Assembly (NCBI GenBank): GCA_020796225.1 | Contig: CM036754.1 | Coordinates: 41,019,779 to 41,083,778, forward strand | Source: Arion vulgaris | Taxonomy: Eukaryota > Mollusca > Gastropoda > Stylommatophora > Arionidae | Length of the DNA: 64,000 bases | Reading direction: 5' to 3' | Notes under the pieces: generated by a model | Told to the model about the DNA's origin: nothing | Databases searched by the model: none | Seen by the model: only the letters and a program-made list of their open reading frames with translations | Position numbers and translations under genes: made by a program | Shown: piece by piece, positions 1 through 11,467 of the stretch | Layout of the letters: each line of letters opens with the position of its first letter | How positions within the stretch are numbered: the stretch's first letter is position 1

Positions 1-275
1 ATTTTGTTGCAATCCTTGCTCGGATCTGACCATTGCAGATTGTTGAGTCAGATATGTTCAGAACTGACCACTGCAGATTGTTGAGTGAAATATATTCAGA
101 ACTGACCACTGGAGAATGTTGAGACAAATCTACACAGAACTGACCACTGCTGGTTGTTTAACAAAATCTACTCAGAGCTGACAACTGCAGGGACATGAGC
201 TAAATCTTATAAGAGCTGCCCACTGCATATTATTTAATAAAATCTTCTTAAAACTGACCACTGCAGATTTTTGGG
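1..275. repeat. 38-bp tandem repeat, about 7 copies
   Basis: Unit around CAGAACTGACCACTGCAGAT followed by TGTTGAGNNAAATCTACT. Copies drift toward the right; the array probably continues left of the window. Confidence 0.85.
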
Positions 276-319
276 TCAACACTATAAACATAAAATATCA
301 AACACAAATGAATGTATGA

Positions 320-1620
320 GGGGGGGTCAAAAGGCTCATGAGGTCATGGTGGTAACATGAGCCAGGGTTAGCGAGGGCGCGCGCTAACCAAGACCCTGCC
401 CCTAACCTCCACGCGGTGACCCTGGAAACAGACTCTGGTTCTGGTCTGGCTAAGAGGGGCAGGGATCGGGAGAGGAAACTACTGGTAGTGGTAGCAGTGC
501 AATTACGGAAATACGATAAAGATACATACAAATAAAATGCACAATTCTCCTGACCGATGTCCAACAAGATATTGCCCAAGTCCCTGAACGCAAAGAAACA
601 GCAACGAAACGTCTCAGACATGGATGAGAGGTGCATCCAGTGACCAAACGTATGCCCACGTAGGCGAAGCTCGAAGCCCTGAGGAGGGGCAAACATTGCC
701 AGCCCGTCGGCAAGAATAAATAAGACAGGACCGTAAGAATGAAAGTCTACCCTCGTGTTGGTGCGAGAGAAGATTGCAGCTGACCCGCATTGGTAGCCTG
801 GTGCAGATACATGTACTGGGCAAGGTTTGCCAGCGCAAAGAACAAGTTGCGTTTAGTGCATAACGAAACTACCCGCCCTGGGAAAACCGTGCAAGGTACT
901 GTCGATTAAAATTAACATCCCCGGAAGAACTGAGGTTGGTGATGCCTAACGGAACTGCCAGCCTTGGGGCAACTGGGCAAGGTTCGATTGCAGTCGTAAC
1001 TAACATCCCCGGAATAACTGGGGCGGGTGATGGCGCGAGCGCAAAATCCTCAGTTACGCTTATAGTGCCCACTGAAACGACCATCTACATTGTTTGTACT
1101 CGGCCCCATGCCAGTGCTTTCGAGGTTAATTGCAAATTGCCACGTACCGATACGCGTCTAGAAAAGGCTGAGAATGTTCCTTCCCGGATCAAACTAAAAA
1201 TGACGGTAAAGCAAGGCCGACAATGTACGGATCAAACAGGAAGTTCGGTCTGAACATTGGCGAAGGCCGATACTTTACACGGTGTCTTATACGAGTAAGA
1301 CGCCGTCCGAGGATAAGCTTACAAGCCCGAGAAATATTTCTCAGTCAGAACGGGCATAAACAGCGTAACTCACTGTCCCGGTGTAGATCACAAAGCCCAA
1401 AAATACGGCAAAGCTGATCGTACCATAGGGAAAGCTCACCCTAGTAAATCAAAAGCTGGCTGAAACGAACACCCCACCGAAGAATAAGCAACTGGGCTCC
1501 AATAGGTGCTGAAGGCTGGTGCACGTACATTACGTTCGGATGTTTGGCTGTTTATATATCACAATGAGAATGATTAAAACAGGCCTAGAACGATCAAAGA
1601 AGAAGAAGAAGAAGAAGAAT
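320..1620. repeat. GC-richer ~1.3-kb dispersed repeat, copy 1
   Basis: Shares with 60280-61330, in the same order and orientation: TAGCGAG, CCACGCGGTGACCCTGGAAA, CATCCCCGGA..CTG, GGCGGGTGATG, GCGAGCGCAAAATC, GAAACGACC.TCTACATT, AAAAGGCTGAGAATGTTCCT, and AAAGCT.NCCTAGTAAAT. Ends in (GAA)n at 1590-1618. No protein homology recognised in any frame. Probably a non-autonomous retroelement (inference). Confidence 0.7.
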
Positions 1621-1730
1621 GTATGAGGAACTGAAATCCAAACCTTTAAATCCATAGTATGTTTGATTTCCCTTTCTAACTTCAATATTTTCTACATGAT
1701 GAACATAACCTTGAACTTTGTAATCCACAG

Positions 1731-1907
1731 AGAACTCTGGAGTCACTAAAGTTGGAGTCAGACAGAGTTGTGGAGTTAGAGTCAGAGAAGAATGATCTCA
1801 GCAAGGAACTTCAACAACTCAAGAAACTTCTGGAAGGTCAGAAGACACAGAAGTTAAAGCAGGAACAAATGGAGATGGAATTAGTCAACATTGGAAATGA
1901 GAACCAG
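1731..1907 (+). CDS. CCDC88: CCDC88 exon a: coiled coil
   Basis: First exon visible. Acceptor TAATCCACAG before 1731 and donor CAG/GTAGAT after 1907; 177 nt = 59 codons, phase 0 at both ends. Encodes Glu/Lys/Leu heptads (LESEKNDLSKELQQLKKLLE) ending in ENQ, equivalent to the Girdin segment just before TLQKNLEEL. Too short and ATG-poor to appear as a long open frame. Confidence 0.85.
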
Positions 1908-2570
1908 GTAGATTAACAGTTATTGCTTCCTTAAATAGTTTTAAAACAATTATTTCCCTTTACCGTTTTGAAGGATGGTCTTTCGTGATTGTTTTCCTTA
2001 TTAAAATTCCTCCCAATCCTCATCATTGCTAGCGGCATGACACAGGGTGTTAGTTGGAATATATGTAATGTTTATTCATGTTTTTTTCTTATCAGACTGT
2101 CATAATTCTCCCTGAGATGTAATCTGTACTTAGGATTGACAATAGCTTTAGTTGGGTCTATGATAAATCCGACGCCATGCTTGGCCCTCTCGTTCTTTCC
2201 AACCGTCGAGTATGTGTAGTCCAGATGTAATTTTTTTCAACCTTGGTTGATATGTTTGATAGTGCTAATATTACCATTTTTCATTTTGTCAGTGATGACT
2301 TCAATTTCCTTGTTGATTCCACTGGTATTAATTGTGCAAATCTTAACATTATTTCTTGGTTCCCTCCCATCAGTCCGCTTACCGTTTCTTGAAATCTCTT
2401 CATAATTCTATGAGCATAAATTATATTAAACCACTGTTGGCTCGCTAGGACTGTCACAGTGATTTCAGAATCTTTTAGATGGATCACACAGTGCACTAGT
2501 CTATCACATTCAGGCTAGAATGCACAAATTCCATCTAAAGAAAACTGAAAATTGACTCTGGTTCAGGCGG
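1908..2570. other. Intron sequence, nothing recognised
   Basis: AT-rich intron without repeats or coding homology I can name. Confidence 0.5.
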
Positions 2571-2799
2571 TCCAAATGCACTTCCAGCGGCACGGCACAT
2601 ACACTTCCAGCGTGCAACATCTTTGCTGGAAGCTAAACCATGATCTCCACAAATAACTGTCCTGAGTACTGACTATCAGTTGGGAGGGTGACACTCTTCT
2701 TTGCTGGGAAGTCAGACTGTCCAGAATTTCTGTCTCTTGAATCCTCTGTCATTGATTTTACTGGTTGCAATTTATGCTTATAATAGTTATAATTAAATA

Positions 2800-3270
2800 A
2801 TTCCTTAAAGAGCCAAGATCCCAAACGTTGCAGAAGGCCCAAGTGAAATGGGCTGGTCACTTTGCTCGGATGCCTGATAAATGCTTCCCAAAACAGTTGA
2901 TGTATGACAAGCTTGAAGGTGACAGACTATCAGTTGGTGAACAGAAAAACGCTTTAAAGACACTCTTAAACTGTCTCTAAAATGTTTAAATATAGACATC
3001 ATGTGCTGGAAAACCCTGGTGCAAGATTGCCAAATGTGGTGCTGTAACAACCCAAGAGGAATTTGCATAGCTGAAAATCATAGTACTGTTGAGATGCAGG
3101 AAAAACGAGCAGCGCAAAAGATAAAAATACAACACCCACGTGTCTAACCTTGATCACTGGTGGTGGGGGATTGTGTTTGATGATTGGACTTTCCAGTCAC
3201 CTCCGCACACACTAGAGAGGTGCAGCAACACACATCTGAGACTGTTGTCATCGCTTGCGATGGATGGCTA
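2800..3270 (+). mobile_element. LINE tail (endonuclease-RT type), 5' truncated
   Basis: Frame QKAQVKWAGHFARMPD then SVGEQKNALKTLLNCL is the conserved C-terminal segment after the RT domain of many invertebrate non-LTR elements; a stop at 2980 and a shift into FGIDIMCWKTLVQD show decay. Confidence 0.8.
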
Positions 3271-3410
3271 TTATTATTATTAGTTGTTATTATTAGTTAT
3301 TATTATAATTTCTGCTGATAATTATAATATTATAATTTATTCTAATACTAATTATAATATTATAATTTATGCTAATAATTCTTATAATATTATAATGTAT
3401 TCTAATTCTG
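3265..3410. repeat. AT-rich ~37-bp repeat before a splice acceptor
   Basis: Three copies of AATTATAATATTATAATTTA-type unit ending 8 bp before the acceptor of the 3419 exon. Confidence 0.75.
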
Positions 3411-3418
3411 AACAACAG

Positions 3419-3636
3419 CGTCTGCTAAAGAGTTTAGAGGTGTCAGCACTGCAGCTTCAGCAGCTGGAAAATGACAACTTGGAAATGGAGACAGATAAAG
3501 AGAAGATAAATAAAGAGCTGGAGAGTTTGAGAATAACAGTGAAGAGATTAGAGGAACAAAGCGTTGATACAACACAGTTGGAAGGGGAGATAATCCAACT
3601 TCAAAAAGGGAAGACCACTCTGGAGAAAGAAAACAA
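3419..3636 (+). CDS. CCDC88: CCDC88 exon b: coiled coil
   Basis: Acceptor ...AACAACAG before 3419, directly after an AT-rich repeat; donor AA/GTAGGT. 218 nt, enters in phase 0 and leaves in phase 2. Encodes LLKSLEVSALQLQQLEND through LEKENK, matching Girdin LEQLEKENKSLEQE...LEKENKRL. Reading past the donor gives an immediate TAG, supporting the boundary. About 30 residues longer than the vertebrate counterpart by my alignment. Confidence 0.88.
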
Positions 3637-3789
3637 GTAGGTTCAGAAAATAGGTATAAATATTTTGGATGCTCTGGTCTACATGTCTGTGAACTGGGGC
3701 GCAATTTGGGTTCTTGGTGCAAGCTACAAAGAATTATAACCTTAGTTTTGTTCGCATGTTATGAATTCAACTGTAGTCATGGCACTTAA

Positions 3790-4240
3790 TGGGGTACCTC
3801 TGACTGATTTTTGCATGAAGACTTGCTTTCTTTATCACCAGTGTCCCTAGTCTTTCAGGTATGTCCCACTTAGAGTTCAGAAGTAATTGTATTTTAGTTC
3901 CCTAATTAATGGATCAGGGTTATCTGTAGTCCAACCGCGCACTATGTACACACCTCTGACTGATTTTTGCATGAAGGCTTGCTTTATCACTATTATTCCT
4001 TGCCATTCAGGCAAGCCTTACTTCGACTTCAGAGGTGCTTGTAATTTAGTTCCCCAAGTAAAAGATCAAAGTTCTAGTAGTTCAACCACACACCATGTAC
4101 ACACCGCTGACTGATTTTTGCAAGTAGGCTTGCTTTCCTTATCACTAATGTCCCTCACCATTCAGGCAAGCCTTACTTCGACTTCAGAGGTACTTGTAAT
4201 TTAGTTTCTCAAGTAAAGGATCATGGTTTCATCCATGTGC
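3790..4240. repeat. Tandem ~140-bp repeat, 3-4 copies (dispersed family)
   Basis: Core motifs CTGACTGATTTTTGCATGAA, GGCTTGCTTTCCTTATCACT, GTCCCTCNCCATTCAGGCAA and TTCAGAGGTACTTGTAATTTA recur at 3800, 3960, 4105. Single relics at 9290-9392, 18495-18585 and 55905-56060. Confidence 0.8.
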
Positions 4241-4544
4241 ACTTCGAAAAATGTTTTCCCACTATGGCCTTGCACCCAGGAAATTTGACGACACATGGTC
4301 ACTAGGCCAGAGTGTTACCAGCTTCACTGTCGAGGTCCCCCACAGATCACAATGAGTGGTGGTTAACTTGGTTGATAAGAACAACCGTAAAGAAGAAGAG
4401 GAGATTGAATTATTCAATATCTTTTAGTGATTTTAAATACTATTTAGTTCTATATGTGCTTAGATATGTTTCAATAAATGGTGAATAGTGTGCACGCTGG
4501 TGCTTCCTGTAGCTCACTGGTTGAACATCCATCTCGTCCATATG

Positions 4545-4710
4545 TTTCTGGGGCTTGCTAGGGGAGCAAAGAATAGTAACACCGCGACCTACAAGGCATG
4601 TTGTAAGAGGCAACAGAGGAAGCTACCTTAGTAAATAAAAGTGTCACAAAATCAGATGTGCTGGCCTACTTGTAGGCGTATAACTGGTACAATGTATCTT
4701 TGATAACAGC
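4545..4710 (+). mobile_element. SINE-like repeat family 1, partial
   Basis: Carries GAAGCTACCTTAGTAAATAA, CAGATGTGCTGGCCTACTTG and GCGTATAACTGG, shared with copies at 13277, 18643, 24160, 40765, 48745, 52415 and 61318. Preceded by GCAAAGAATAGTAACACCGC. Confidence 0.75.
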
Positions 4711-4739
4711 AATAAACTCTCTTTTCTGCTACTCAACCA

Positions 4740-5340
4740 GTGATTCGCGAGGATCAACTCTTCTCATTATTATCTTTACCAGCGTATCACACCTGCTCTG
4801 TGTTGATTGAGCAAATGTCTCTAACAAAATGTTTCTGTCTGCCAAGTTCCCATTTCACTCTTATCTCCCTCACTCTGGATCAATCAATCAAGTACCATGC
4901 CTGCCGGTGTAGGTGATCATGTCTATCCACAACTCTCTCTCCCTGGTGCAGTTAATAAGTTCTGACGTCGATCTTTTGTCGAATCATGATGTCAGACCAT
5001 CCAACATCTACTCCCTCTGTCTTCCCTCTGTTCTCATCCTTCCCTGAGTTTTACTTGTTGTCACCAAAAGTTCTAAACTTTCTCTTCGCATTATATGTTT
5101 GAAGAACCTTGATTGTCTGATTCATATTATTTTGATACGGTTTTCTTGTATGCAAGCCTGATTTAAAACCTCATTTGTTTTCTTATACTCTAGATAGAGT
5201 GTAGATTTCTAAATGTTTTTCAAAGTCGTCTATACAACCTGCTTATGAACTGGTGATCATCCTTATTACTTCCCCAAGTTTGACTCCGCTCAGTTTGTGA
5301 TTACATTGAATTAGCATTGCTAGGAGAAATATAGCCACAT
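4740..5340. other. Intron sequence, nothing firm
   Basis: Pyrimidine-rich on the + strand in part (4860-5060), compatible with an old minus-strand LINE, but no frame is convincing. Confidence 0.4.
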
Positions 5341-7993
5341 TTAATTCTTACAATACGCATACTAAAACCACCTTTTTACGCACTGTTTTCAAAGACAAAA
5401 TTTTAAGGCGACGGTGTCCTTACAGAATCAGTTATAACTTTTTTATGCTCAACAGCAGAGAAAAACTGCATGCACCAAAATGTGCAGAATTGAAAGATCT
5501 GTTACTTAAGCACACTTGCTGTATGGAAATAAAAAAACATGCACATAAAGCATTAAATGTATCTAGTGAATAAAAAAATATTATTAAAAATTTTGGGGAA
5601 AAGGTGTGAACTTACGCAGGTGTTAAGCTTTCCAATAGTCTGAAGCTAAAAACTACTTCAGATCTTTAGTATATCCATTTCTGCACCACATATTGAAATT
5701 TCAGCCTTTTCTGTTCAAAGAAACTGGTTATGTAACCATTTGCACTATCTGGCTCCCATTTTGAAAAAAACCACAACAAATAAAAATAACATTATATACA
5801 ACTATTTACAAGTTACTACCAATGATTAGGTAGATGCATTGCACTTTCTTTCATGATATTGTGCGAAGCAGACATTTGGATGCAGATGCGGTCTGTTTGC
5901 ACATCCTTCACAATAAAAACTTGTCCGCGCTCTGACTTGTGGGGTACTGCAGACAAGACAGTTCCTGTGAAGTTCTGATTTTTTAATAATGTGATTTGTG
6001 CCTCCAAATCTGTTTACAAGACTGTTATGTTTGTTTCCTACTCCTTGTACTGCTCTCAATTGCTGAAAATTAACTGCTGCATATTCAGAAAATTCATGGA
6101 CCAGTTTTCTTTTGAACTGCAGCAAGCTCAGTTGTTTGCTGTTTGGTGACCTGGACAGCACAAACAGTTTGTAGGCATTGAGCTGTGCAATCTCGAAGAT
6201 CCAGAAAAAATCTTCTTCCCCATTTCCTGGTTCTTCTATTAAACGTACCATAAGCAACAACAGACTGGTCAACTCGGTCACAGCCGTTCATTCTTTGATT
6301 ATAATCATCAATCATCACCGGCTTTCTTTTGGTTAAGCCGGAGCGATTAGTGATTTCTTTGGTCTCCACTGGCACGAGTGGAAACAAGAATGCAGTGTTT
6401 ACTTGCTTTTTTATCCCGGAACATGACACACAGGAATCTTTTCTCCTTCTCCATAAACCACCTCATTTCCAGGTGTTTGAGCGTGGCTGCTTTAATTTCA
6501 TTTGGAAACTCTCTCGCTTTATTAACGGTGCGGTATAGTGGTGCCCCTTTCCATTTAGGTACTGAAGTAGGGGCACACTTGTGTAATACCGGTCCGCGTA
6601 TAGGTGGTGTCCTTTACCACAAGGCTGCAGCAGTGTGTCAAACACTTTGATGGCTTGCTGGCTGTTGGCATCAATTTCTGGGCTGTAGGATGTATTTGCA
6701 CCAAAGTAGACCAGTATGTTGACAACATATCCAGTGCTACTGTCGCACAGCGAAGGTCTTGACATGGTATTTTTGGGCTTACTAGCATTAAACATTTTAT
6801 GCGCCCATCTGCCTTTCCATCCAATAACCATTTCATCAAGGGATAGTGCTTGGTACGGATAGAATGCATCCTGAAATTTGGTCAAAAGGTTGTTTATGAA
6901 AGGCTCAATTTTTGACTTCCCTTGTGCATCCACATTGCTGGCGTGAAACATTGTGTGGTACAGCACTTGGAACCTGTCCCTTCTAAACATTTGGCTGTAC
7001 CATGATTTCTGCATGAAGCCTTCTGTACACCAGTAGTCACTGATGGCTGGTTTTTTATCAATTCCTATGGCTATTATTACCGCAAAGAACTTATGTAGTT
7101 CTGCAGTTGTGATAGGGTACCAGCTGTGGAAAACTGATCTAGGACCTGCCATTTCTTGTTTTGCCTGGCACAGATGTTCTGCATACTCATTTATAGATAT
7201 GATCAGCTCATCCATGATATCATTGGTAAACAATGAGTTAAAACAGAAATATGGAGTTGAATCCAGTGGTATAATATCATGGTTTATACCAGCCATCCGA
7301 CCTTTTGGTGGAACAAACCGAAAACCATCCTGAGTAGAACCAGCTTCTACTTCATCCCAAGTTATATCATTGACATTGTTGGACTTGGATGTTCCTCTAC
7401 CCCTAGTTGTGGACTCAACAGTAACACGGTCAAGTGCTGATCTTGATCTATCTGTTTTGGAAGAATTGCCTTTATTCGTTGGCCTAGCTTTTCTAGAACT
7501 GGCACTACTAGTACTAGGCAGAAGACACGCCCCTTCTTGATCAGCAGTACTACTAATTACTTCTTCATTGTCAGAATCTAACACAAAATCCGATTCCGAA
7601 TCGTCACTACTACTGTCTTCACTTACACTATCACCATTTTTATCATTGTTTATCCATGAATAAATTAGTTGTGAGGCGTGAACTGCAGAATATCGTTGTT
7701 GACGATCATTGCCAGCCATTATTATAAAAAAAATTTTTGTTTACACTTACAATATTATTTTTAAATCAAAAAAAATAACACTTTTAACACGAGGTAAACA
7801 ATTTCTGAAGCGGACGGAAATCGAATGGAACAGGAAACGACTTTTACACGGTGTATATGCAAAAATAGTCCTCTACTATATATTTACAACTGGTTAGAAC
7901 CATATCATATCATTTGGTCCGTGAAATGGCGACTCGTAAATTTGGAACGAACTATATGGTCGGTGAGGTGGCGTGTCGTATTATAAGTGTTAA
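5341..7993 (-). mobile_element. piggyBac transposon with TTAA target duplications
   Basis: TTAA at 5341-5344 and 7990-7993 flank a 2,645-bp element. Terminal inverted repeats are imperfect: left TTCTTACAATACG, right (reverse complement) CACTTATAATACG, followed on both sides after a short gap by CCACCT. The interior carries a minus-strand piggyBac transposase (7719 to about 5826). The element lies in the intron between the exons at 3419 and 8724, opposite to the host gene. Confidence 0.88.
5826..7719 (-). pseudogene. piggyBac transposase (PGBD4-like), broken by frameshifts
   Basis: Starts at ATG 7719 with an acidic N-terminus (SEDSSSDDSESDFVLDSDNEE), then the piggyBac DDE core: first Asp in LSLDEMVIGWKGR, second in LYADRYYTS, third in YNQRMNGCDRVDQ. 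The end is a Cys-rich domain (CLVCSTP, FYCEGC, then CFAQYHERK) typical of the family. The frame changes near 6510, again near 6370, and again near 6220, so no intact product is encoded as written; all catalytic Asp codons survive. Size (about 600 codons) is normal. The breaks may be real decay or base-calling errors in homopolymers. Confidence 0.9.
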
Positions 7994-7999
7994 TGTGTA

Positions 8000-8260
8000 T
8001 TTCATCATCAAATAGCTTGTCCTGAGCAAAAGTTTGCCACCCTAACAGTTCTTCTGAATTTCTCTGTCTCATAGGTCAGATGTCCTGCCCACCTCTGCAG
8101 CCGTCATTATCAAATTATCAGTTACATCCTGAATCCATCTTCTCCGTGGCCTTCCTCTTTGCGGATGCCTCCTTCCATAATGGTCTCTCCAGCCTTTGTG
8201 TCTCTTTATATATCCAAAATACTTCAATTTTCTCATTCTTATTTGTAACATCCGCCAGTT
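8000..8260 (-). mobile_element. LINE 3' tail, minus strand
   Basis: Minus-strand frame RMRKLKYFGYIKRHKG ... GRPRRRWIQDVTDNL is the GH-x-R / RGRPRRRW tail of a non-LTR element. Its 3' end (CATCATCAAATAGCTTGTCC) recurs at 26121 and 63812. Begins 7 bp right of the piggyBac target site. Confidence 0.78.
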
Positions 8261-8461
8261 TTCTTTGATTTTGAGTTTGTTCTGAATAGATCTATTTGTT
8301 CTCTTCTCTAATGTGTTTGTTCTTGCTTTTGTCCTTGTCTGCTTTGCTGTCAGGCGTCACAGGTTTACTTGATGATTAGTTTCTGAGATAATGAACGTTC
8401 TGTCGCTTGATATGCTGGGGTATTGTGGAGTTTTAAGCTGTCTGTAACTCCCATCTTTTTC

Positions 8462-8705
8462 TTTCAGTGTTTCACTATATAAATAAATGTTCTTCTCTTC
8501 ATGTTTCACTATATAAATATATTTTCTTTTTCTTTCTGTGTTTCACTATATAAATATACTTTTCTTTTTCTGTGTTTCACTATATAAATATATGTTCTTT
8601 TTTCTTTCTGTGTTTTACCATATCAATATATGTTCTTTTTCTTCTGTGTTTCACTATATAAATATTTTTTTCTTTCTGTGTTTCACTATATAAATGTATG
8701 TTCTT
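8462..8705. repeat. ~38-bp minisatellite TTTCACTATATAAATATAT, 6 copies
   Basis: Unit GTGTTTCACTATATAAATAT plus CTTTTTCTTTCT. Ends 18 bp before the acceptor of the 8724 exon and supplies its pyrimidine-rich context. Confidence 0.88.
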
Positions 8706-8723
8706 TTCTGTTGATTCACTTAG

Positions 8724-8934
8724 AAAACTGAAACAAAGCTTAGAAGTGAAAGATTCTTCCCTGGAAGAAGTCAACATGAAGCTTATGAGCCTGAATCAGG
8801 AGTTGAAATCTCAGAGGCTTGCTGTGGAAAAGATGAAAGAGACAAGCAGCAAAGTGAAAGATGTAGAAAGAGAGAATAAGGAACTATTGCAAGAACTCAA
8901 CACAGACAGAAGGACATTAACAACACTTAGAGAG
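8724..8934 (+). CDS. CCDC88: CCDC88 exon c: coiled coil
   Basis: Acceptor TTCACTTAG, donor GAG/GTACTT; 211 nt, takes one base to complete the Lys split with the previous exon and ends in phase 0. Protein LKQSLEVKDSSLEEVN ... ENKELLQELNTDRRTLTTLRE closely follows Girdin AEIKDTTLEENN ... ENKELVKRATIDIKTLVTLRE. The acceptor is preceded by a pyrimidine-rich minisatellite (8462-8705). Confidence 0.95.
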
Positions 8935-9044
8935 GTACTTGTAATAATTATAACATCTGTGTTGATGAATTGATAATATAGAGAATCTGAGTGAATTTTG
9001 TGTGAAGACTTGCTTTCCTTATCTTCTTCTTTGCAATCGCTATT

Positions 9045-9270
9045 TTGATGATTATGCCATTAGACGCATTCTTATGATGAAGTCAAGTGTTTGGAGCTCA
9101 TCTCTGGTCTTGTGTTGTTTTGAATGTAGTGTTGTGTTGTAGAGCCAGCATTCCTTTCTAGGGAGGACATACAAGGAACAGTCTTGCAGGATATGTTCTG
9201 TGGTTTGATCAGCGGTGCCACAGAGGGGATGGGGACAATGGTATCCTGTGTAGGTGTTTGTTCATTCTGT
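9045..9270 (-). mobile_element. LINE C-terminal fragment, minus strand
   Basis: Reverse complement contains the zinc-knuckle segment (CGTADQTTEHILQDC-like, followed by LVCPPxKECWLYNTTLQNNTR), related to the + strand copy at 54590-54900. Confidence 0.7.
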
Positions 9271-9429
9271 TATGTCCGTTCTTATCTGTCGGCTTTCCTT
9301 ATCACTAGTGTCCCTCGTAATTCAGGCAAGCTTTATCCCAACTTCTGAGGTACTTGGAATTTAGATCCCCAAGTAAAAGATTCTACATTCTTAAAATGTT
9401 GTATCATTACAGGAGCTGGTTGCCACCTG

Positions 9430-9632
9430 CCCAGCGTGTTCGTAGTGCGTTGGACTGCGGGTGACTAGCCCTCTGTGTGTGCGGGTTCAATTCCACGGGC
9501 TGGCAGAAAAAGCCACAGGTTCCCCAGATTCACGGTGTTCGTGGCACCGAACCGAAGGTTACGATGTCCATGGCACTGAGCCGAAGAGCTGAAAGTTCAA
9601 GTGCTTCTGGATCAGAAAAAAAAAAAAAAACA
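9430..9632 (+). mobile_element. tRNA-derived SINE family 4 with poly(A)
   Basis: tRNA-like head with A-box-like GCGTTGGACTGCGGG and B box GGGTTCAATTCC, body CGGTGTTCGTGGCACCGAAC, tail A14. About 90% similar by eye to 57566-57757. Confidence 0.85.
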
Positions 9633-9685
9633 GGAGCTGGTTAATGATTAATATTTCACATGTTGCCAATGTTGTCTTCTTACAG

Positions 9686-9813
9686 GATCTTGTGAATGAA
9701 AAGATTCGATCCCAGGACCTTAGTAATGAGTTAGAGCAGCTGACCAATGAGTTGGAGAAAGTGGGGATTGACACAGAAAAACTCACCATGGCAGAGCAGA
9801 CTAAGGATGCCAA
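9686..9813 (+). CDS. CCDC88: CCDC88 exon d: coiled coil
   Basis: Acceptor TTCTTACAG, donor AA/GTAAGA (strong). 128 nt, phase 0 in, phase 2 out. DLVNEKIRSQDLSNELEQ LTNELEKVG aligns with Girdin DLVSEKLKTQQMNNDLEK LTHELEKIG. A complete tRNA-like SINE with poly(A) tail sits only about 50 bp upstream of the acceptor (9430-9632). Confidence 0.95.
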
Positions 9814-9984
9814 GTAAGAATAATTTTGTAAAAACAATTTTTTCCTTCGATTGGTTGTCATAACACAAACACTTTTTCTGTTAAATTTTGTCAGCTTATT
9901 ATATAGTTAGGTCATTGATCATGAACCTTATTGTTATAATGAGTCTTCTTTCTTTCTTTGTCACACGGTTACTTGGATGTTATC

Positions 9985-10400
9985 ACTGTTACATTTTTTA
10001 ATTGTAGCCCAGTGTCGTCACACTGTTACTTAGATGTAGCCAAGTGTTGTCACATGGTTACTTGGATGTAGCCCAGTGTCATCACTCTTACATTTTTTAA
10101 TTGTAGCCCAGTGTCATCACACTGTTACTTAGATGTAGCCGAGTGCTATCACACTGTTACAGGGATGTAGCCTAGTGCTATCACACTGTTACTGGGTTGT
10201 AGCCCAGTACTGTCACACTGTTACTGGGTTGTAGCCCAGTACTGTCACACTGTTACTGGGTTGTAGCCCAGTGCTGTCACACTGTTACTTAGATGTAGCC
10301 CAGTGCTGTCACACTGTTACTGGGTTGTAGCCCAGTACTGTCACATTGCTACCAGGTTGTGGCCTTGTCATTACACTGTTACTTATTTGTAGCCTAGTGT
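9985..10400. repeat. ~31-bp minisatellite, about 12 copies
   Basis: Unit GTAGCCCAGTGCTGTCACAC plus TGTTACTGGGTT, with several copies reading ACTTAGAT in the variable end. Confidence 0.88.
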
Positions 10401-10604
10401 TGTGGTCTTCTGTGTTTGTCTTGGTTGGTGTGACTGATGGATCTCTACATCTTCTGTCATTATATAGACACTCCAATTATTCATGTTTCCCTTGGTCTTC
10501 TTATTTGTCACCCTGATGTTCTGCTCTTGAAGACTTTATAAACAGTTTGGTCTTGCTGCATTCTTGCTAGGTGGCTAAACAATTTCATTCTGTTTTTAAT
10601 GTAA

Positions 10605-10860
10605 TTCTTCTTCTTCTTTGCGTTCGTACTTTACGACCAAATTTAATCACTCTGTGATATGTTTGATATTTGCCAAGAACGTGTATACGTTGCACATTGG
10701 TTTGGTAGGCTCCTAAATGCATAGACTTCTACACGTTTAGGACATGTGCATCCGATTTCAGTCAAAACCTCCTTAGTCGCCTCTTACGACATGTGTGGCA
10801 GGTAACAGTGGTTCTATTCTTTACACCCCAAATTTGGGCCCGGTAACCACTGGCGTTTAA
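10605..10860 (-). mobile_element. SINE-like repeat, relative of family 1
   Basis: CGCCTCTTACGACATGTGTG, GTAACAGTGGTTCTATTCTT and GGGCCCGGTAACCACTGGCG; close copy at 51350-51500. The left end resembles the family-1 CTTCTTCTTTGCGTTCG. Confidence 0.7.
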
Positions 10861-11029
10861 TGTAATTGAAGCACCATCTTGTTTCAACTTACTCTCTAAT
10901 GCTTGTATTTGTGACTCTGTCTCTATTATTTTGTTATTGGTGATATTTTGGAGACCAGTTTCGCATGTGTTTATTTACTGTGTGTGTTATTTATTCATTG
11001 TCAAAGTTTGGCACTGGTACCTTGTGGAG

Positions 11030-11370
11030 TCATTGGGATATTTTTCCAGATATCTCAGTTTAGGTGAGATCAAGTTCCTCATCCTGTCGGAGACGGACAA
11101 TAAAAATGCAGGTCCCATATTCAGTTTGAGCACGTAAAAAGAATGCTTGGCAATTCAAAATCAAGAAAAACAGGCTAGAAAGCCGCTGCCTGTACAAAAT
11201 TCATTAGAAAGTTTTAACAATAAAATTCTTACAAAATAACTTCTAAATGACATTGGGGACCCTCACCAGTGCTATGAAGTTTCTGCATTGCCGCTGAGAT
11301 CTTCCTGTATAAGTAAAAGATCGTAGCACACATGGTTACTCATCAAAGTGCAATGATGATGGTCCAATCA
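11030..11370 (+). mobile_element. SINE family 2, 5' truncated
   Basis: Starts within the body (GATATTTTTCCAGATATC), continues GGTGAGATCAAGTTCCTCAT and ends GGTCCAATCAATCA like the full copy at 11936. Confidence 0.8.
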
Positions 11371-11467
11371 ATCAGTCAGCATATAGTAGGAACAAAGATC
11401 CTTATGATCATGTCTTATTTAGCATAACTTGGAGATGCTCATGATAATTCTACATCGGTACTAACAC

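Noticed and set aside
9430..9510. Possible functional tRNA gene
   Set aside because: B box present but cloverleaf is not complete and body plus poly(A) tail match a second dispersed copy, so SINE.
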